From Bog-473 sp963791455 (GTDB lineage: Bacteria > Actinomycetota > Acidimicrobiia > Acidimicrobiales > RAAP-2), in contig CAWBSM010000002.1 of the NCBI GenBank assembly GCA_963791455.1, positions 1,178,001-1,242,000 of the forward strand: a stretch of 64,000 nt of DNA. The letters are read 5' to 3'. The notes under the pieces are model-generated. The model was not told the origin of the DNA. It saw nothing but the letters and a program-made list of their open reading frames with translations, and did not search any database. This document shows positions 60,280 through 64,000 of the stretch, piece after piece; positions within the stretch are counted from its first letter, which is position 1; every line of letters begins with the position of its first letter. The position numbers were made by a program, and so were the translations under genes.

Positions 60280-61755
60280 TCAGAACGCGCTGCGACCGGG
60301 CTCGGGCAGCGACTCGGTCGCGGCCAACACCGCCGCCGCGACGTGGTCGACCCGCGGACGCAGGCCCCGGTAGACCTCGACGGCCACGCGGTCCGGCTCG
60401 ATTACCGCCTCCACCGGGTCGAGCTGGTCGAGCGTGAGGCTCAGGCCCAGCGCCTCGCCGGCCAGGAGCGCGGCGCCCGCCGAAGCCGCCTCGCCCGAGC
60501 GGTGGCGCAGGGCCGGCACCCCGAGGACGGAGGTCAGGACCTCGACCCACACCGGGAGCCCCGATCCGACCCCACCCAGGGTCACCCCCTCCGCGCTGGA
60601 GCCGCCCAGGCGGCCCACCGTCACCACCTCCATGACCCGCAGGACGTCCCAGGCCACCGACTCCATCACGGCCCGGGCCAGATCGCTCGCCCCGTGCGCG
60701 GCGCCCAGCCCGACGAACCCCGCCCGGGCGTCGTCGCGCCACCACGGGGCGCGGGCGCCGTCGAGCCACGGCGCCGCCACCACGCCGCGCGCGCCCGGCG
60801 GGCTCTCGCCGGCCAGGCGCGCCAGCTCGTCGGGGGTGCGGTCGAGCAGCCGACCCAGCCAGGCCAAAAAGGACCCGGCGGCCGACAGCCCGCCCTCGAG
60901 CAGCCAACCCCCGGCGGCCCCCCTCGTCACCACCGCGCCGGCGGGAGAGGGTACCGGGCGCTCGTGCACCGGGACCGACACGTTGCCGGTGGTGCCCCAG
61001 CTGACCATCGGGTGGTCCTCCGACGCGCCCGAGCCCAGGACCTCGCACTGGCGATCGCCCGCGCCGATCACCACGGGAATGCCGGGCCGCAGACCGAGCT
61101 CGGCACCGGGCACCGACTTCAGCTGACCCACCACGGTGTCGGACGGGACCACGCTCGGGAGCTTGCCCAACGCGGGCCCGGCCAATTCCCGCACGGCGTT
61201 GCCGTCAAAGTCGTACAGCCCGCTGCGCGACGCAAACGTGGCGTCCGTCACCACCTGGTCCGTCAGGCGGTAGACGACCAGGTCACGAGGCGACAGGATG
61301 ACGTCCGCCGCCTCGATGCGATCGGGCTCGTGCTCGGCCAACCAGGCGAGCTTGGCCGCCACCGCTCCGGCGTCGAGCGGAATGCCGGTGCGCGCCCGGT
61401 TGATGTCGTCGCCTCCCATGCGCTCGGCGAGCCAGCGCGCCTCCGCCGCGGCGCGGTGGTCGGACCACAAGATGCCCTTGCCGATCGGATCGCCCTCTCC
61501 GGTGACGGGCACGAAGGTCTGCCGGGCGCCCGAGCACGCCACCACGTCGACCTCCGCGAACGCCTTCGGCGCCTGGGCCCTGGCCTCGGCGCAGGCGATG
61601 ACCAACGTGGTCCACCAGCGCAGCGGGTCCTGTTCGGCCCAGCCGACCTGGGGATGCGTCGTGCTCAACTCGGAGCGCGCCAGCGCGGCGAGGCCGCGGT
61701 CGCCCCACACACCGACCTTGGTGACGGTCGTACCGAAGTCGATGGTGAGGATCAA
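60280..61755 (-). CDS. FGGY-family carbohydrate kinase (xylulokinase-like)
   Basis: 491 aa, normal for FGGY kinases. Domain I opens ILTIDFGTTVTKVGVWGD (phosphate 1 motif), with GWAEQDPLRWW and VVACSGARQTFVPVT. Domain II carries ATP motifs VSWGTTGNVSVPV, GGVGSGLPVWVEVLTSVLG and a late GAALLAGEALGL. The catalytic aspartate is expected in VVIGAGDRQCEVLGSG (GAGD). The fold phosphorylates pentuloses, glycerol, erythritol or sugar acids. The start overlaps the aldolase stop by 4 nt (ATGA), and the LarA-like gene follows after 3 nt. Substrate is best guessed as a ketose or sugar acid made by its neighbours. Confidence 0.9.
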   Translation of the reverse strand: MILTIDFGTTVTKVGVWGDRGLAALARSELSTTHPQVGWAEQDPLRWWTTLVIACAEARAQAPKAFAEVDVVACSGARQTFVPVTGEGDPIGKGILWSDHRAAAEARWLAERMGGDDINRARTGIPLDAGAVAAKLAWLAEHEPDRIEAADVILSPRDLVVYRLTDQVVTDATFASRSGLYDFDGNAVRELAGPALGKLPSVVPSDTVVGQLKSVPGAELGLRPGIPVVIGAGDRQCEVLGSGASEDHPMVSWGTTGNVSVPVHERPVPSPAGAVVTRGAAGGWLLEGGLSAAGSFLAWLGRLLDRTPDELARLAGESPPGARGVVAAPWLDGARAPWWRDDARAGFVGLGAAHGASDLARAVMESVAWDVLRVMEVVTVGRLGGSSAEGVTLGGVGSGLPVWVEVLTSVLGVPALRHRSGEAASAGAALLAGEALGLSLTLDQLDPVEAVIEPDRVAVEVYRGLRPRVDHVAAAVLAATESLPEPGRSAF

Positions 61756-62519
61756 CGCCCGTGCACCAGCCCGCCGACGAGGGCGGCCATCTCCGCCGGA
61801 TCCGGGTCCTGGTAGAGCGTCCGTCCCATGGCCATGCCGGCTCCGCCGCCCTCCATCACGTCGCGCACCTCCTCCAGCACGCGGTCACGTCCGCCTTCGT
61901 GGCGCGGGCCGCCGAGGAAGAGGACGGGCACACTGACGCTCGCCACCACCCGGGCGACGGCGCGCTGGCGCTCCGCACCGGGGCTGGCGGCGGGCACCGG
62001 GACCTTGATGATCGGCGCGCCCAAGTCATGGGCGATCACCGCCGCCAGCACGATGGCGTCGGTCTCGGGGCGGATGTGGCCGTCGTGCCACACCATCGGT
62101 TCGATCAGGGCCTCGAGACCAGCCGCTCGAGATTGCTCGAGCACCTGGCCGAGCAGCTCGAGGGCGGACGCGGTGACCGGGTTCTCGAAGTCGATCCGGG
62201 TCATGTGCTTGATCCCCGTCCACCCATCGGAGGCGGCCCGGTCGACGCTGGCCACCAGGCGGTCGTCGAGCTCGAAGACCGAACCGGCCAGCCCGGTCCG
62301 GTTGATGGAGAGGTAGGTGCGGTGGAGCGCGCTGAAGTGACCTCCCTGGACGAGGTCGGACAGCGGTTGGGCGGTGGCCAGGATCCCGTCGCAGAACGGA
62401 AGGGCCCGCGCCAGCGATCCGACGAACTCTCCCCAGTTCTCCGTCGTCAGCACGGCGCGGGCGCGGTGGTCGGCGGCGAGGATGAGAGCCGGGGTAGGCA
62501 GTGGCCCCGGAGGCGTCAC
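61752..62519 (-). CDS. DeoC/LacD-like class I aldolase (Cgl0159-type)
   Basis: 255 aa from GTG 62519, overlapping the dehydrogenase stop by 4 nt. A TIM barrel is indicated by ALILAADHRARAVL, TGIKHMTRID, ALIEPMVWHDGH, LGAPIIKVPVPAASPG (K172 the likely Schiff-base lysine), VPVLFLGGPRHEG and GAGMAMGRTLYQDPDP. The pattern belongs to the DeoC/FbaB/LacD aldolase superfamily, notably the Corynebacterium Cgl0159-like group linked to inositol catabolism. It would split a phosphorylated ketose or keto-acid made by the kinase. The exact cleavage reaction is not known. Confidence 0.83.
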   Translation of the reverse strand: MTPPGPLPTPALILAADHRARAVLTTENWGEFVGSLARALPFCDGILATAQPLSDLVQGGHFSALHRTYLSINRTGLAGSVFELDDRLVASVDRAASDGWTGIKHMTRIDFENPVTASALELLGQVLEQSRAAGLEALIEPMVWHDGHIRPETDAIVLAAVIAHDLGAPIIKVPVPAASPGAERQRAVARVVASVSVPVLFLGGPRHEGGRDRVLEEVRDVMEGGGAGMAMGRTLYQDPDPAEMAALVGGLVHGR

Positions 62520-63403
62520 GCGGCGCCGGCCAGCGCCAGGACGACCTTGGCCACGGCGGAGAAGTCCTCCCGCCCGTACCCGGCCGTACTGGTCGCCGTG
62601 AGGAGCTGGCGGGCCGCCGCCGTGGTGGCCACCGGCACCCCCTCGCGCACGGCGTAGGCCATGGCCAGGTCCAGGTCCTTGGCCATGAGGTCCGTCATGA
62701 AACCCGGCGCCCAGCCGTTCGACGCCGGGCTCTCCGGGACCACGCCGGGCACGGGCAGGCGGGTCCGTACCGCGACGCAATCGCCTGTGGCGTGGGTGAG
62801 CACCTCGAAGAGCTTGTGCATGTCAACGCCGGAGGTGACGGCGAGGGCGGTGGCCTCGGCCGTGGCGGTCATCTGCGCGGCGTAGATGAGCTGGTTGCAC
62901 AGCTTGACCACCTGCCCCATGCCCGGGCCCCCCACGTGCACGATGAGCGCCGCGAAGGGCTCGAGAGCCGGCTCGGTATCGGCCAGGACGCCGGGGTCGC
63001 CCCCGACCATCAGCGTGAGGGTCCCCTTGTGGGCCCCCGCGGTACCACCCGACAGCGGGGCCTCAAGGTAGTGCGCCCCCGTCTCGCTCACGCGGGCGTG
63101 CTGGGCCCGCTCAACTTCGGGGTCGATGGTGGAGCAGTCGACCACCGTCTTCCCGGCGTCGAGGACCGGGAGCATGCCATCGACCACCTCCACGACGTCG
63201 GGCGAATTGGGCACGCAGAGAATGATCACTTCCGACGGCTCGGCCACACCCCGAGGCGATCCGCCGTCGCGTGCCCCCCGTGCCACCGCGGCGTCGATCG
63301 GGCCGCGACCGCGCGAGGCGACGGTGACGTCGTGGCCGGCCGCGACGAGATGCCCCGCCATCGGGAGCCCCATGGCGCCAAGGCCGATGAATCCGATGCG
63401 CAT
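62516..63403 (-). CDS. 3-hydroxyisobutyrate/tartronate-semialdehyde-type dehydrogenase
   Basis: 295 aa from ATG 63403, with GGAGGG upstream. The beta-hydroxyacid dehydrogenase motifs are present: IGFIGLGAMGLPMAGHL (cofactor), DCSTIDPEV, EAPLSGGTAGAHKGTL (substrate) and the catalytic lysine K167 in GQVVKLCNQ. The length and all four motifs match GarR/HIBADH, which oxidise 3-hydroxyacids or reduce semialdehydes with NAD(P)H. It starts 28 nt after the GH4 gene and overlaps the aldolase start, so it sits centrally in the operon. Tartronate semialdehyde, a product of sugar-acid breakdown, is a reasonable substrate. Confidence 0.9.
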   Translation of the reverse strand: MRIGFIGLGAMGLPMAGHLVAAGHDVTVASRGRGPIDAAVARGARDGGSPRGVAEPSEVIILCVPNSPDVVEVVDGMLPVLDAGKTVVDCSTIDPEVERAQHARVSETGAHYLEAPLSGGTAGAHKGTLTLMVGGDPGVLADTEPALEPFAALIVHVGGPGMGQVVKLCNQLIYAAQMTATAEATALAVTSGVDMHKLFEVLTHATGDCVAVRTRLPVPGVVPESPASNGWAPGFMTDLMAKDLDLAMAYAVREGVPVATTAAARQLLTATSTAGYGREDFSAVAKVVLALAGAA

Positions 63404-63431
63404 GCGTGTTCCCTCCAGAGTCTCGGCCGCG

Positions 63432-64000
63432 CTACGCGAACTGAGGCAGCCACTCGGCCGTGCCGGTGAGGAGCCCCTCGACCATGGCTTCCAGGTTCGA
63501 CAGATCGCCCCGGCCCGCCAGCGGGTCGAGGGCGAACGCCTCGGCGGCCAGGGTGCGGTCTCCCCGCACCGCGGCCTCGACTGTCAGCTCCTGGGTGGCG
63601 ACGTGGCGCCGCACGATCTCGTCGTAGGGAGGCGGCAGCACCGAACGGTCACGGCCGCGGACGCCCTCGCCATCGATGACGCAGATCGACTCCAGGACCA
63701 CGTCGGGGGGCAGGCCGACGGCCTGGCCCGCATTAGGGATGTTGGCCGGGGCCACGAATGGCTCGCCGGACAGCATGGCCTGGATCATGGGCGAGGGCAG
63801 CTCGCCGGACTGCCAGGTCTGCAGTGGCTTGGTTCCCGCCAACCAGGCGTCGACGTCCGCCACGTACTCGGCCTGGTGCTGCTCCCGCCGGGCGATGGGA
63901 CTGAGCGCGATGTTGTAGGCCGCGCCCCAGTCCGACTCGGGCGTCAGGGCGAACGGGACGAACTCGGCGATGTGCCGGTCGCCGGCGGCGGGGAAGGTGC
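63432..64000 (-). CDS. Glycoside hydrolase family 4 protein (N-terminus off the right edge)
   Basis: The C-terminal 189 residues are visible; the start lies beyond 64000. PAAGDRHIAEFVPFALTP matches the GH4 'GDRHVAEF' segment, and FVAPANIPNAGQAVGLPPD with TQELTVEAAVRGDRTLAAEA matches the family's closing domain. GH4 enzymes (alpha-galactosidase, alpha-glucosidase, alpha-glucuronidase, 6-phospho-glycosidases) use NAD+ and Mn2+ to break glycosides by oxidation-elimination. The specificity-determining N-terminal motifs are missing here. It heads the visible part of an operon with a dehydrogenase, aldolase, kinase and LarA-like protein, so a glycoside of a sugar acid is possible. Confidence 0.85.
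   Translation of the reverse strand, partial: TFPAAGDRHIAEFVPFALTPESDWGAAYNIALSPIARREQHQAEYVADVDAWLAGTKPLQTWQSGELPSPMIQAMLSGEPFVAPANIPNAGQAVGLPPDVVLESICVIDGEGVRGRDRSVLPPPYDEIVRRHVATQELTVEAAVRGDRTLAAEAFALDPLAGRGDLSNLEAMVEGLLTGTAEWLPQFA

Noticed and set aside
59006..61048. A 680-codon minus-strand frame overlapping the kinase and LarA-like genes
   Set aside because: Only its last 20 or so codons look real, as the displaced C-terminus of the LarA-like protein; the rest is a shadow of the kinase and LarA frames.

Overview
The window is a 64 kb, very GC-rich (roughly 70 percent by eye), densely coding bacterial chromosome segment. It most resembles an actinomycete-type (Actinomycetota) soil or sediment organism, possibly of the Acidimicrobiia. 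The pointers are DUF1707 and DUF2505 proteins, an imuA'-imuB-dnaE2 mutasome under a CGAAC-N4-GTTCG SOS box, many GTG/TTG starts, and several genes whose only upstream signal is a TANNNT hexamer 6-7 nt before the start codon (leaderless style). No rRNA, tRNA, CRISPR array, insertion sequence or phage gene was seen. No gap between genes exceeds 300 bases.

Layout. 1-7,600: a cell-envelope-type protein cut by the left edge, then a polyamine/amino-acid catabolic block (alanine dehydrogenase, aminobutyraldehyde-type dehydrogenase, divergent Lrp/AsnC regulator, class III aminotransferase, DadA/PuuB-type oxidase, two small proteins). 7,700-9,850: an NCS1 permease facing a phosphoribosyltransferase. 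10,120-16,200: a complete overlapping cydD-cydC-cydA-cydB set for cytochrome bd oxidase. 16,200-22,470: SDR, GH15 hydrolase, type II NADH dehydrogenase, SDR and a dihydrodipicolinate-reductase-like protein. 22,500-28,300: an SOS island, dnaE2-imuB-imuA' on the minus strand with a divergent SRAP (HMCES/YedK) gene, followed by a Tat-exported phospholipase-C-type enzyme. 29,900-49,400: many short single-gene or two/three-gene units for small-molecule metabolism (kinase-like, VOC, methyltransferase, ABM monooxygenase, amidohydrolase, aldo/keto reductase, questin-oxidase-like, CoA-transferase-like, Gfo/Idh, pirin, GNAT, YjbQ, hydrolases, threonine dehydratase, NagB-like, sulfotransferase, LCP-like, TauD, CadD-like). 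49,500-52,300: P450, TetR and SDR. 52,300-58,960: a four-gene branched-chain-amino-acid-type ABC transporter with unusual fusions. 59,000-64,000: a carbohydrate/sugar-acid operon (GH4, GarR-like dehydrogenase, DeoC/LacD-like aldolase, FGGY kinase, LarA-like protein).

The most unusual items are: (i) the transporter operon, whose first gene fuses a complete MFS domain to a LivF-type ATPase, whose second fuses LivH and LivM, and whose binding protein has an N-terminal membrane anchor; (ii) a much shortened ImuB in an SOS operon whose LexA box covers the start codon of imuA'; (iii) the GH4-dehydrogenase-aldolase-kinase-LarA operon, which looks like an uncharacterised sugar-acid route; (iv) several sharp inverted repeats at promoters, especially the 27-bp one ending on the start codon of a TauD-family gene; (v) an alpha/beta hydrolase whose best start is an ATC codon behind a perfect Shine-Dalgarno sequence. 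Functions are assigned by reading motifs and recalling families; no database search was possible.
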